From positions 2,480,001-2,544,000 of the forward strand of contig NZ_CP151275.1 in NCBI RefSeq assembly GCF_038235435.1: DNA of 64,000 nt, in the 5' to 3' direction. The position numbers and the translations under genes are program-made. Within the stretch, counting starts at the first letter, position 1, and the number at the start of each line of letters is the position of its first letter. Shown here in pieces: positions 42,211 through 51,553 of the stretch. The stretch is from Niveibacterium sp. SC-1. Lineage in GTDB: Bacteria > Pseudomonadota > Gammaproteobacteria > Burkholderiales > Rhodocyclaceae. The notes beneath the pieces were generated by a model. It was not told the origin of the DNA and ran no database searches. It saw only the letters and a list, made by a program, of their open reading frames with translations.

Positions 42211-44886
42211 ATGAAAGTCCTCAAACCCCTGCGCCTGGGCGTCCTGCCACGGCCTTTCAGCTGGCAAGGGCAGAGCCAGCTCGGGATCGCCCTGTACGCG
42301 CTGATCGATCTGGACGCGCAAGCGCGGCTGCATTCCGAACAGAGCCTCTGGGCCTTGCTCAACGCGGAGGCGGGGGAGGGCGCCGTGCTGGACCTGGGCC
42401 TGCCCAAGCCCTTCGCCGAGTTCCTCGTCACGGGCAACGCCTACACGTGCCACCAGGCGGACAAGACGCGTTGCGCCGTCCGCGCCCAGGTCGGTTCGGT
42501 GTCGAAATCGCTGACTGTTTTCGGCGACCGCTACTGGATTGCCGGTGCGGCGACCGCCCCACAAGCGTTCGAGTCCATGCCGCTGCACTGGTCGCGCGCC
42601 TACGGGGGGGACACCTACGCGCCGAATCCGCTTGGCCGCGGTTTCGCAGAGGAAGAGATCACGACCCCACGCGGCGCGCAGCGGGTGCGTCGCATGCCAA
42701 ACGTGGAGTCGGCGGAGCGCCTGATCCACACACCCTTGCAGACGCCCGACGCGCCGGCCGGCTTCGGTCCGGTCGACTTCGCCTGGCCACAACGCCAGGC
42801 CCTGCTCGGTCAATACGGCAGCGATTACCTGGAGAAGCACTTTCCAGGCTTCTCGCCCTCGCTCGACTGGCGCGCTTTCAATGCCGCGCCGCCGGACCAG
42901 TTGCTGCCGCCGGACGAAACGCTTGCAGGCGCACCCTTCAAGCTCTGGAACATGCATCCCGAACAGCCCGTGGTGGAGGGGCACTTGCCTGCATGGATAG
43001 GCCGATGCCTGGTGACGCGCCAGACCGCGGATGGCCCGCGGACCGATGACCTGTTGCTGCCCTTGAGCACCGCCTGGTTCTTTCCGCACCGCCGCCAGGC
43101 CATCCTGATCTACCACGGCAGTCTGCCTATCGCCGAAGACGACGCGCATGACGTGCTGCATCTGATGCCCGTGCTGGAACACCCGGATCGCTTGCGGCCG
43201 GTGGCCGATCTCGCGGCGACGATGGCGCGACGACTTGACCGACAGTCCGGCCCCAACCACGCGCTGAAGGATCGCGAGCTCCTGCCCGAGGGCATCGCGC
43301 TGGGGCCAGCAATCGAGGGCGAGGACACGATGTTCGAGCGGGAGACAGGGCCGCGCGAACGGAACCTGCGTCGGCGGCTGGACGACGAGCGTGCCGAAGT
43401 CGAGGCGATGGTGCGTGCCGAAGGCATGGACCCGGCCGAGGTGCTGCCTCCCGGACCGGACGACACACAGCTCGTTCTTCCGAGGAACCTGGAAGAGCTC
43501 TCCGATTTCCTGGCCGCGCAGGACGCGAAGCTTTCTGAATCGCGTGAGATCGCCCACCAGGAGTGGAAAAAGGGCATGGCAATGGTCGTCGCGGAGGGCG
43601 GCGAATCGCCGCTCGCGCCCGATGAGCTTGCCAACCTCGAAGCCCTGATGAGCGCGCGAACGCCTGAGGATCTGAAGAAGGTGGCCGCCCGCTCCACACC
43701 GGGGCGCTCCTTTGCGGAGGTCGCGGATGCGCTCTCCCGCGCCGACGCCGCGGCTGCCGACGACGAATCCTCCTCGCCCGACTTCATGACCCAGTCCGCC
43801 CGACTGCGCGAACAGATGCATCGGGCGCGCCTCAACGGCGCACTTCACTTTGGCCCCGCCGAACCCCTGGCCGGCCTGCGTGCCCAGCTGGTTCGGCGCG
43901 AGGTGGAAACGCTGCTGGCGGGCAGCCGGGACTTTACCGGCCTCGACCTGAGCGGCGCGGACCTCTCCGGCCTGGACCTGTCAGGTGCCTGCTTCCACCG
44001 CGCCGCGCTCGAAGGCGCCGACCTGCGCCGCAGCTCGCTGGAAGGTGCCGACCTGCGCGAAGCGGTGCTGGCGAGGGCACGACTGCACGACAGCTCCCTG
44101 GTCTCGGCGCGATGCGCGAACGCGTCCTTTGCAGGCGTGCAGGCCGGGAACACGGATTTCTCCGGCGCCCAACTGATCGACTGCGATTGGCAGCAGGCGC
44201 AGCTCCAGGACTGCCGCTTCGTCGGCGCTCGCTTCGAGAAATCAATGCTCATGAACCTGGCTTGGCGAAGCTGCGACTTCAGCGACAGTCAGCTCGAAGG
44301 CATCAGCTTCTACCAATGCCAACTCCAGGACTGCCGCTTCGAACGCGCGCGCCTGCGCAAGACAAGTTTCATCGAAGGCGCCCTCCGGGCCAGCAGTTTC
44401 GAGGAGGCGGACCTTGAGGACTGCGCCTTCGTGACGATGGAGGCGACTGGCCTGCGTTGCGCAGGCATCCGGATGAAGACCTGTGCGGGGGCGATGGATA
44501 CGCGCCTCGACCTGGCCGACTTCAGCCGCGCCCACCTGCGGCAGACCAATCTCCGCCAGACCGATCTGCGCCAGAGTCGCTTCGAAGGCGCGCATCTCGA
44601 AGAGACCGATCTGTCCGAGGCCGATCTGCGCGGCGCCAACCTGCGGCAGGTCAATGCGCGCGGCGCGATGTTCATGCGGACCAACTTCTACGCCGCCGAC
44701 CTGAGCGGCGCGAACCTGATCCAGGCGATCCTGCAGGGTGCCGACCTGCGCACCTGCGATCTGCGGGAGGCGAATCTCTTCCAGGCGGACCTGGGACGTG
44801 TTCGCGGGGACACGAATACGCGCTTCGAAGGCGCCTACACGCAGCGCGTCAAAGTGTGGCCGCGCCACAAGGAGGGCGTGCTGTGA
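42211..44886 (+). CDS. DUF2169 protein with C-terminal pentapeptide repeats
   Basis: An 891-aa protein. Residues 1-330 match DUF2169 (LRLGVLPRPFSWQGQSQLGI, MPLHWSRAYGGDTYAPNPLG, QALLGQYGSDYLEKHFPGFS). Residues ~380-560 are a charged helical linker. From about 570 a pentapeptide-repeat helix begins (LDLSGADLSGLDLSGACFHR) and runs nearly to the end (ANLIQAILQGADLRTCDLRE). DUF2169 proteins accompany VgrG/PAAR modules and are thought to help load effectors; the fused quadrilateral beta-helix could mimic DNA or act as a scaffold. It couples to the next gene through a GTGA overlap. Confidence 0.85.
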   Translation: MKVLKPLRLGVLPRPFSWQGQSQLGIALYALIDLDAQARLHSEQSLWALLNAEAGEGAVLDLGLPKPFAEFLVTGNAYTCHQADKTRCAVRAQVGSVSKSLTVFGDRYWIAGAATAPQAFESMPLHWSRAYGGDTYAPNPLGRGFAEEEITTPRGAQRVRRMPNVESAERLIHTPLQTPDAPAGFGPVDFAWPQRQALLGQYGSDYLEKHFPGFSPSLDWRAFNAAPPDQLLPPDETLAGAPFKLWNMHPEQPVVEGHLPAWIGRCLVTRQTADGPRTDDLLLPLSTAWFFPHRRQAILIYHGSLPIAEDDAHDVLHLMPVLEHPDRLRPVADLAATMARRLDRQSGPNHALKDRELLPEGIALGPAIEGEDTMFERETGPRERNLRRRLDDERAEVEAMVRAEGMDPAEVLPPGPDDTQLVLPRNLEELSDFLAAQDAKLSESREIAHQEWKKGMAMVVAEGGESPLAPDELANLEALMSARTPEDLKKVAARSTPGRSFAEVADALSRADAAAADDESSSPDFMTQSARLREQMHRARLNGALHFGPAEPLAGLRAQLVRREVETLLAGSRDFTGLDLSGADLSGLDLSGACFHRAALEGADLRRSSLEGADLREAVLARARLHDSSLVSARCANASFAGVQAGNTDFSGAQLIDCDWQQAQLQDCRFVGARFEKSMLMNLAWRSCDFSDSQLEGISFYQCQLQDCRFERARLRKTSFIEGALRASSFEEADLEDCAFVTMEATGLRCAGIRMKTCAGAMDTRLDLADFSRAHLRQTNLRQTDLRQSRFEGAHLEETDLSEADLRGANLRQVNARGAMFMRTNFYAADLSGANLIQAILQGADLRTCDLREANLFQADLGRVRGDTNTRFEGAYTQRVKVWPRHKEGVL

Positions 44887-45974
44887 TCGCCGACAAGCTC
44901 CCGCCGCTCACGCCGGAGAACCTCGCGGACCGTGTCCAGCACGGGCACGAGATCCGCGAGGCGGATTGCCGCGGCTGGCTACTGGACGGGCAGGACCTTT
45001 CCGGCGGGACTTTCGAGCGTGTGGACTTCAGCGAGGCAAGCCTCGTCGGCGTGCGTCTGGACGAATGCCAGTTCCTCGAATGCCGCTTCAGCACCGCCAA
45101 CCTGCGCGAGGGGCAAATCGCCAGAGCCAGTTTCCTGCGCTGCGAGATGCGCGCGACGCGGATGCCGGACGCGGGGCTCCAGGGCACGAGCTTCCTCGAA
45201 TGCGACCTCTCGGGTGCCGACTTCGCTGCGGGCGCGCTCTCGCATTGCAACTTCGTGCGTAGCGCCCTGGAAGGCAGCAGCTTCGCGCGCGTCCGCGCCG
45301 AAGCCCTGAGCTTCTGCCAGAGCACGGGGCGGCGCCTGGATTTCGCCGGTGCGGTACTCACGAAGTCCGTGTTCATGGAGCAAGACCTGCGCGATAGCCA
45401 GTGGGAGGGCGCGGACTTCACGCAGGTGATCTTCGGTCGTTGCGACCTGAGCGGACGCTCCTTCGCGGGTTTGCGCATGCCGGGCAGCCAGTTCGTCGAG
45501 TGCGTACTCGACCAATGCGACTTCTCGCGCGCCGATCTGCGACAGAGCATGTTCAAGGGCGCATCGCTGCGGCAGGCTCGCTTCGCAGCCGTGCAAGGCC
45601 AGTACGCGCTGTTCGCCGAAGCCGACCTGAGCGAGGCCGACTTTGCCTTCGCCTCCCTGGAACAGACGATCTGGATCCGTTCCTGCGTGAGCGGCGCCGA
45701 TTTCTCCAGCGCCTTGCTGAGCCAGGCGATCTTCCAGCACGCGGCTTGCGAAGGCGCCGACTTCAAGGGCGCCGAGCTGAGCTACGCCGACTTCTCGTAC
45801 GCGGCGCTCGGTCTTGCCGATTTCCGGGACGCGCGCTTCCTGCGTACCAAGCTGCATCGCGCAGACACCGCCGACACGCGCTGGAACGGGCGCGTCGGCC
45901 TGCTCGAACGCGATCCCGAACTCTTCGATGCGGAAGCCTGGTCGCTCCAGCGCGCCGCATCCTTCACCGCCTGA
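44883..45974 (+). CDS. Pentapeptide-repeat protein of the T6SS module
   Basis: A 363-aa protein with a GTG start overlapping the previous stop (GTGA). After a short leader (IADKLPPLTPENLADRVQHG) almost the whole chain is A(D/N)LxX-type pentapeptides (FSEASLVGVRLDECQFLECR, DLSEADFAFASLEQTIW). No other domain is visible. It is paralogous in style to the C-terminal part of the preceding DUF2169 protein. Confidence 0.85.
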   Translation: MIADKLPPLTPENLADRVQHGHEIREADCRGWLLDGQDLSGGTFERVDFSEASLVGVRLDECQFLECRFSTANLREGQIARASFLRCEMRATRMPDAGLQGTSFLECDLSGADFAAGALSHCNFVRSALEGSSFARVRAEALSFCQSTGRRLDFAGAVLTKSVFMEQDLRDSQWEGADFTQVIFGRCDLSGRSFAGLRMPGSQFVECVLDQCDFSRADLRQSMFKGASLRQARFAAVQGQYALFAEADLSEADFAFASLEQTIWIRSCVSGADFSSALLSQAIFQHAACEGADFKGAELSYADFSYAALGLADFRDARFLRTKLHRADTADTRWNGRVGLLERDPELFDAEAWSLQRAASFTA

Positions 45975-45985
45975 GAGGAAAGACG

Positions 45986-46603
45986 ATGATCGAGACCCTT
46001 CAACGTCACGCCGATGCCGCGACCAGCGCGACAAGCGCCGGGCAGTGCGCCGCAACCGTCATGGCCGACCTGGGTGAAGGTGAATTCCTGGTCGAGGCGG
46101 GCGGCCTGCCGGTCCGTTGCCGACGCGCCGCGAGCTGTCTGCTGGCGCCGGAACTCAACGACCTGGTGCTGCTCGTGCGGCTTGAGGGCGCGCGCCACTA
46201 CGTCCTCAGCGTGCTCGAGCGCCATGCACCGGCGCGCATCGCGCGTATCGAGCTCGGAGACAAGGCCAGCCTGAGTGCGGGTGAGCTGGTCTGCGAGGCC
46301 GATCAATTCGCGCTCACCAGCACTCAGGCGAAGTTGCGGATCGACGAACTCGGCTACGTGGGCAAGGAATGGCAGGGTGTCGTCGGCGCCGTGCGCCACA
46401 CCGGGCGCTGGCTGCACTGCGTGGTCGACCGCCTCATGCAGGTCGCACGCCTGAGCAGCCGCCAGGTGCAGGAAAAGGACGAGGTGCACGCCGGACAGAT
46501 CGAGTACATCGCAGAAGACTGCGCGCGCCTGGACGCACGGGTGTCGATGCTGACCGCGCGCAAGCTGATCAAGGTCGACGCCGAACAGGTGCACGTCGGC
46601 TGA
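45986..46603 (+). CDS. DUF3540 protein of the T6SS module
   Basis: A 205-aa protein starting at ATG 45986 with a gaggaaag ribosome-binding site. Motifs fit DUF3540: GEFLVEAGGLPVRCRRAASC LLAP.., VLLVRLEGARHYVLSVLER, LKID-type repeats (TQAKLRIDELGYVGKEWQG) and a final helix LDARVSMLTARKLIKVDAEQ. DUF3540 genes sit between DUF2169 and DUF4150 genes in T6SS islands, as here. The strand-rich end resembles a spike needle, so a spike-tip adaptor is plausible. Confidence 0.8.
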   Translation: MIETLQRHADAATSATSAGQCAATVMADLGEGEFLVEAGGLPVRCRRAASCLLAPELNDLVLLVRLEGARHYVLSVLERHAPARIARIELGDKASLSAGELVCEADQFALTSTQAKLRIDELGYVGKEWQGVVGAVRHTGRWLHCVVDRLMQVARLSSRQVQEKDEVHAGQIEYIAEDCARLDARVSMLTARKLIKVDAEQVHVG

Positions 46604-46634
46604 GCCGGCACTCAAGCCGCAGGGAGATCACCTC

Positions 46635-47036
46635 ATGTTCATGAACACGCAGATGATGGGACTGGACCTGGCTTTCCCGGACGTGTGCCTGACCCCGGCG
46701 CCGCCTTCGCCGGTACCCGTGCCGATTCCCTATCCGAACATGTCGCTGGGGCCGACGACGATCCCCACGGCCTTCAATATCCTGGTCGGCGGCACACCGG
46801 CGCACAACCTGATGTCCTTCGCGCCCCTGAGCTTCGGCGACAACCCGGGGCTCGCGCTCGGCGTGGCCAGCGGTTCGGTGATGGGGCCGCGCCGGCACAT
46901 CACTGGCGCCTTCACGGTGCTACTCAAGGGCGCACCCGCCACGCGCATGACCAGCATCGGGCTGCAGAACTCCACCAATACTGTCGGCGCCCGCATCGTG
47001 CCGAGCCAGTTCAAGGTGCTCGTGTTGGCGCCGTAG
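46635..47036 (+). CDS. DUF4150 PAAR-like protein
   Basis: A 133-aa protein: MGLDLAFPDVCLTPAPPSPV, PIPYPNMSLGPTTIPTAFNI, PLSFGDNPGLALGVASGSVM and FTVLLKGAPATRMTSIGLQN. This is the DUF4150/PAAR-like fold that caps a VgrG spike. Many relatives carry a C-terminal toxin; this one ends straight after the fold (FKVLVLAP). It is the last gene of the T6SS operon. Confidence 0.88.
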   Translation: MFMNTQMMGLDLAFPDVCLTPAPPSPVPVPIPYPNMSLGPTTIPTAFNILVGGTPAHNLMSFAPLSFGDNPGLALGVASGSVMGPRRHITGAFTVLLKGAPATRMTSIGLQNSTNTVGARIVPSQFKVLVLAP

Positions 47037-47058
47037 GAGCGGGCGCCGAAGCGCTCCT
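47035..47058 (+). terminator. Weak hairpin at the end of the T6SS operon
   Basis: AGGAGCG and CGCTCCT form a 7-bp stem around a 10-nt GC-rich loop, starting at the last base of the DUF4150 stop codon. Only two T follow, so termination by this hairpin alone is uncertain. Confidence 0.3.
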
Positions 47059-47256
47059 TGGCGCGGACCGGAGCATGGCGCGAGGACTCCGGCGCTGAGC
47101 CTTCGACGGGCTGACTCACGGGACTCACTCAGGGCCTCGCCCGGGCGGCCCCAGCTTGCCGAGCCAGCCCCGATGCACGAGGCCAGGGCGCTTCGCAGCA
47201 GTTTTGCGTCGCCCTGCTAACCTGAAAGTTCGTGCATCCGCGAAGAGGACTCCCTC

Positions 47257-48171
47257 ATGGCCGCTCGTTCGATCGCTTCGCTGTCCCTTTCCTTCGGTCT
47301 CGTCTCGATTCCGGTGCGCCTCTATTCGGCCACCGAGAGCGGCTCCACCGTGCGCTTCCATCTGCTCGCCGAAGATGGGTCACGCGTGAAGCAGCAATAC
47401 GTGTCGGAGAAGGATCAGCATGTCGTGCCGCGCAACGAGATGCTCAAGGGCTACGAGTTCGAGAAGGATCAGTTCGTGGTCTTCAAGCCGGACGAGCTCA
47501 AAGCGTTGGAGGAGGCGAGCAGTCATGTCATCGAGATCGTCGCCTTCATTCCGGAGAAGGCGGTCGATCCGATTTACTACGACAAGGCCTACCTGCTGGC
47601 GCCCGACAAGCGGGGCGGCAAACCCTTCGCGCTGCTGGCGCAGGCAATGCGCGAGAGCGGTCGCTGCGCACTCGCCAAGTGGAACTGGAAGGCCAAGCAG
47701 TACGTGGTACAGGTGCGGCCGCTCGAAGAAGGGCTCGTGTTGCAGCAGCTCTTTTATGGCGAGGAAGTGCGCTCGCCGACGGAGCTCGGCATCGAGCACG
47801 TCAGCGTCTCGGATGCAGAATTGAAGCTCGCGCTGCAGCTGATCGACCAGATCTCGCGCGACAGCTACGACCCGAACGAATACGAGGACGAGGAGAAGAA
47901 GCGCATCCTCGCGGCGATCGACGAGAAGATCTCCGGGCGGCAGGTGGTGGCCTCGGCGCACAACGAAGCAGCGAGCAGCGGACAGGTCATCGACCTCATG
48001 GAAGCCCTGAAGGCAAGCCTGGGCAAGAAGCCCGCGCCCGCCAAGGCAAAGGCCGGCCCACGGGCGAAAGCCGAAGAGGCGCCACCCGTCGAAGAACGCA
48101 AGGGCGCCAAGCGCGCCGTGCGGGCTGTTGAACCCGCGGCCGAACCGGTCGCACGTACCCGCAGGAAATGA
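47257..48171 (+). CDS. ku: Bacterial non-homologous end-joining protein Ku
   Basis: A 304-aa protein with the bacterial Ku core (SIASLSLSFGLVSIPVRLYS, VRFHLLAEDGSRVKQQYVSE, VDPIYYDKAYLLAPDKRGGK PF.., YVVQVRPLEEGLVLQQLFYG) and a basic, Ala/Lys-rich C-terminal tail. Ku rings bind DNA double-strand ends and recruit LigD. A gagga ribosome-binding site precedes ATG 47257. Its stop overlaps the next start as ATGA, so the three genes form one coupled operon. Confidence 0.96.
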   Translation: MAARSIASLSLSFGLVSIPVRLYSATESGSTVRFHLLAEDGSRVKQQYVSEKDQHVVPRNEMLKGYEFEKDQFVVFKPDELKALEEASSHVIEIVAFIPEKAVDPIYYDKAYLLAPDKRGGKPFALLAQAMRESGRCALAKWNWKAKQYVVQVRPLEEGLVLQQLFYGEEVRSPTELGIEHVSVSDAELKLALQLIDQISRDSYDPNEYEDEEKKRILAAIDEKISGRQVVASAHNEAASSGQVIDLMEALKASLGKKPAPAKAKAGPRAKAEEAPPVEERKGAKRAVRAVEPAAEPVARTRRK

Positions 48172-48998
48172 CCGACAGCGTCGACGCCTACACGCTCAAG
48201 CAGGTCCAGCAGATGCTCGGCATTTCGCCGGTGCATGCGCGGCATCTCGTTCACGCCGGTTTCGTGACGCCCACGCGTGGCGCGCACAATGCCTGGCTTT
48301 TCAGCTTCCAGGACCTGATGCTGCTGCGCTCGGCCCACACCTTGCGTCGAGCGAACATCCCGGCGCGTCGCATCACCGTGGCGCTGCGCAAGCTCAAGGC
48401 GCAACTCCCGGCGCATCTGCCGATTGGCGGTCTGCGCATCGCGGCGGTCGGCGCAGATGTCGTCGTCCGCGAGGCGGACACGACCTGGAATCCGGCCACG
48501 GGGCAGTTGCTCATGGATTTCGAAGTCGTGCCGCGCGGTGGCGGCGTCGCATTCCTGACGCCCGCACCTGCGGCGGACGCGCCGCCGCCCGATGAGGCCC
48601 GCGGCTGGTTCGAGCGCGGCAATGCGCTGGAGGCGACAAAGCCGCGTGAGGCCGAACAGGCGTTCCGGCGCGCCCTGACACTCGCCCCCGATTTCGTCGA
48701 TGCCTGCCTGAACCTCGGGGCGCTGCTGTGCGAGCAGGGGCGCTTCAAGGAAGCCGCAGCGCTCTATGTCGAAGCCATGCCGCGCTGTGCCCCGTCCGCG
48801 CTCATGCATTTCAATCTCGCGGTCGCCCGCGAAGGCGAGGGCGCACCGGCCGCGGCTCTTGCCGAATACGAAGCCGCGCTGGCGATCGATCCGACACTGG
48901 CGGACGCGCATTTCAACCTCGCGCGGATACTCGAACAACTCGGCAACCATCGCAGCGCGGTCCGGCATCTGTCTGCCTACCGCCGCCTGCAACGATGA
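48168..48998 (+). CDS. MerR-type DNA-binding protein with TPR repeats between ku and ligD
   Basis: A 276-aa protein. Residues 8-80 are a MerR-like winged helix (YTLKQVQQMLGISPVHARHL, FQDLMLLRSAHTLRRANIPA). A small linker domain follows (LRIAAVGADVVVREADTTWN). Residues ~140-275 hold about four TPR repeats (ARGWFERGNALEATKPREAE, DACLNLGALLCEQGRFKEAA, DAHFNLARILEQLGNHRSAV). It overlaps ku and ligD by 4 bp each, which argues for a role tied to end joining: a regulator or a scaffold at DNA ends. No effector-binding or metal motif is visible. Confidence 0.85.
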   Translation: MTDSVDAYTLKQVQQMLGISPVHARHLVHAGFVTPTRGAHNAWLFSFQDLMLLRSAHTLRRANIPARRITVALRKLKAQLPAHLPIGGLRIAAVGADVVVREADTTWNPATGQLLMDFEVVPRGGGVAFLTPAPAADAPPPDEARGWFERGNALEATKPREAEQAFRRALTLAPDFVDACLNLGALLCEQGRFKEAAALYVEAMPRCAPSALMHFNLAVAREGEGAPAAALAEYEAALAIDPTLADAHFNLARILEQLGNHRSAVRHLSAYRRLQR

Positions 48999-51553
48999 AG
49001 CGGACCGTCGCAAAACCACAGACGGACCCGACCGATCGCAGCAGCGATCCGCTCGACATCTATCGCGAAAAGCGCGATTTCACCGCCACACCCGAGCCGT
49101 CGGGCGGGCGCCGGGGTACGCGCAAGAAGCGCCTCTCGTATGTGATCCAGAAACACGCGGCCACGCGCCTGCACTACGATTTCCGGCTCGAGTACGACGG
49201 CGTGTTGCTGTCGTGGGCCGTGCCCAAGGGACCGAGCTTCGATCCGACGGACAAGCGGCTCGCGATTCACGTCGAGGACCATCCACTCTCCTACGGCAGC
49301 TTCGAAGGCACGATCCCGCGCGGGCACTACGGGGCGGGGCAGGTGATCGTGTGGGACAACGGAAGCTGGGAGCCTGAAGTCGATCCGCGCGAAGGGCTCG
49401 CGAACGGAAAGCTGGTGTTCCAGCTGCATGGCCAGAAACTCGCGGGACGCTGGGAGCTTGTGAAGATCGCCAAGCCGGGCGAGCGTCAGGAGGCCTGGCT
49501 GCTGTTCAAGAAGCGCGACGAGTTCGCACGGCCGAATCACGACTACGACGTCGTATCCCTCCTGCCCGACAGCGTGGTCGCCAAGCCGCTCGAACCACCC
49601 AAGGCCCGATCCGGGACGCGCGCCAAGGCGCCTTCCCGCAGGACGAAAAAGCTCACCCCGGGAAGCTTGCCGGGCGCCGTCGAGGCGGCATTGCCAAAGA
49701 CCCTGTCGCCGCAACTTGCCACGCTCGCTTCGGACGTGCCGAAAAGTGGAGGCTGGCGTTTCGAGCTCAAGTTCGACGGCTACCGCATCCTGGCGCGCAT
49801 CGCGGACGGCGCGGCGCAACTCTTTACGCGCAATGGCCACGACTGGTCCGCGAAGATGCCGCAACTCGTCGAGGCGCTGAGCGCTTCGGGCATCGACGAG
49901 GCGTGGCTGGACGGCGAGATCGTGGTACTGGACGAGGAGGGCGCGCCCAACTTCAATGCGCTGCAGAACGCGCTCGACCCGGGCAGTCCGCGGGACGAGA
50001 TCGTCTACTTCCTCTTCGATCTGCCTTTCTGCGGCGGCTACGACCTGCGCGGCACGCCGCTGCAGGCACGGCGCGATCTGCTCGAACAAGTCGTCGACAA
50101 GGCGAAGGACGCGCGACTGCGCTTCTCGGCGAGCTTCGACACGGATGCCGCCACCGCACTCGCGACGGTGTCCCGCCTGAATTTCGAAGGCGTGATCGCC
50201 AAGCGCATCGATTCAACCTACACCTCGACGCGTTCGGACGCGTGGCTGAAGCTCAAGTGCCGACAGCGGCAGGAGTTCGTCATCTGCGGCTTCACCGAAC
50301 GCGACAAGCAGCCCGACCAGATAGGCAGCCTGATCCTCGGGGTGCATTCGGACAGGAAATGGGTGCCCGTCGGCAACGTTGGAACCGGCTGGGATGCCGC
50401 GGAAGCACAACGGCTCAAGAGCCGTCTCGACAAGCTGCTGCGCGACACGCCGCCTTTCGCGGACGGCCCTGCGAAGCCCGGCCGCTGGAGTCGGCGGCCC
50501 GTCGGGAGCGAGCGCTGGGTCGAGCCGCGCCTCGTCGCGGAGGTCGAGTTCGGCGGCTGGACGCCGGAGGGCAAGATCCGCCATGCCGTGTACCTGGGCC
50601 TGCGCACGGACAAGCCGGCCAGGGATGTCGTGCGCGAAACGCTCCAGCCCGCGAGTCCGGGCAAGGGCGACTCGCAAGTGGGCAGCGTTCGCGTGAGCCA
50701 CGGAGACCGGGTCATCGATGCCTCCACCGGCATCAGCAAGATCGAACTCGTTCGCTACTACGAGTCGGTCGCCGAATGGATGGTGCCGCATCTTCGCGGA
50801 CGCCCTTGCTCACTCATGCGCGCGCCCAAGGGCGTCGAAGGAAACATGTTCTTCCAGAAGCATGGCGACGCCGGCATTCCCGGGATCCGCATCCTCGACG
50901 AGGCGTTGTGGCCCGAGCACGAAGCGCTGCTCGAAGTACCTTCCCTCGAAGCCTTGATCGGCGCGGCGCAGATGAATGTCATCGAGTTCCACACCTGGAA
51001 TTCCACGGTGAAGAAGATTGCTCAGCCTGACCGCATCGTCTTCGACCTGGACCCGGGCGAAGGCGTGAAATGGCAGGCCGTCCAGGAAGCGGCGACGCTC
51101 GTGCGCGGACTGCTCGAAGAACTCGGGCTCCAGTCCTGGCTCAAGACCAGCGGCGGAAAGGGACTGCATGTGGTCGTGCCGATCGCACCGCGACTGGACT
51201 TCGCCGTGGTGAAGGACTTCTCGCGCGACTTCGTCAAGCACATGAGCCGCGTCATCCCGGCGCGCTTCACCGCCACGAGCGGTGCTACCAATCGCGTCGG
51301 GCGGATCTTCGTCGACTACCTGCGCAACGGCGAAGGTGCGACAACCGTGGCGGCCTTCTCGGCACGGGCGAGGCCGGGTCTGGGCGTATCGATGCCGGTC
51401 GCGTGGGAAGAACTGGAAGAGCTCAAGAGCGGCGCGCAGTGGACGGTGCGAGGCGCGCGCGAGCGGCTCTCGTTCCAGAAAGTGGATCCGTGGGCGCAGT
51501 ACTGGAAGACGAAGCAGACGCTTGCGACGGCGATGAAACGGCTTCGTGCCTAA
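48995..51553 (+). CDS. ligD: Multifunctional ATP-dependent DNA ligase LigD
   Basis: An 852-aa protein with three domains in the order phosphoesterase, ligase, polymerase. The phosphoesterase domain (HAATRLHYDFRLEYDGVLLS, AIHVEDHPLSYGSFEGTIPR) trims 3' ends. The ligase has the adenylated lysine in FELKFDGYR (Lys259) and later motifs (EGVIAKRID, AWLKLKC). The polymerase (primase-like) domain has FDLDPGEG metal ligands and SGGKGLHVVVPI. The order is that of the Pseudomonas enzyme. Start ATG 48995 overlaps the preceding stop. Confidence 0.95.
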   Translation: MKRTVAKPQTDPTDRSSDPLDIYREKRDFTATPEPSGGRRGTRKKRLSYVIQKHAATRLHYDFRLEYDGVLLSWAVPKGPSFDPTDKRLAIHVEDHPLSYGSFEGTIPRGHYGAGQVIVWDNGSWEPEVDPREGLANGKLVFQLHGQKLAGRWELVKIAKPGERQEAWLLFKKRDEFARPNHDYDVVSLLPDSVVAKPLEPPKARSGTRAKAPSRRTKKLTPGSLPGAVEAALPKTLSPQLATLASDVPKSGGWRFELKFDGYRILARIADGAAQLFTRNGHDWSAKMPQLVEALSASGIDEAWLDGEIVVLDEEGAPNFNALQNALDPGSPRDEIVYFLFDLPFCGGYDLRGTPLQARRDLLEQVVDKAKDARLRFSASFDTDAATALATVSRLNFEGVIAKRIDSTYTSTRSDAWLKLKCRQRQEFVICGFTERDKQPDQIGSLILGVHSDRKWVPVGNVGTGWDAAEAQRLKSRLDKLLRDTPPFADGPAKPGRWSRRPVGSERWVEPRLVAEVEFGGWTPEGKIRHAVYLGLRTDKPARDVVRETLQPASPGKGDSQVGSVRVSHGDRVIDASTGISKIELVRYYESVAEWMVPHLRGRPCSLMRAPKGVEGNMFFQKHGDAGIPGIRILDEALWPEHEALLEVPSLEALIGAAQMNVIEFHTWNSTVKKIAQPDRIVFDLDPGEGVKWQAVQEAATLVRGLLEELGLQSWLKTSGGKGLHVVVPIAPRLDFAVVKDFSRDFVKHMSRVIPARFTATSGATNRVGRIFVDYLRNGEGATTVAAFSARARPGLGVSMPVAWEELEELKSGAQWTVRGARERLSFQKVDPWAQYWKTKQTLATAMKRLRA

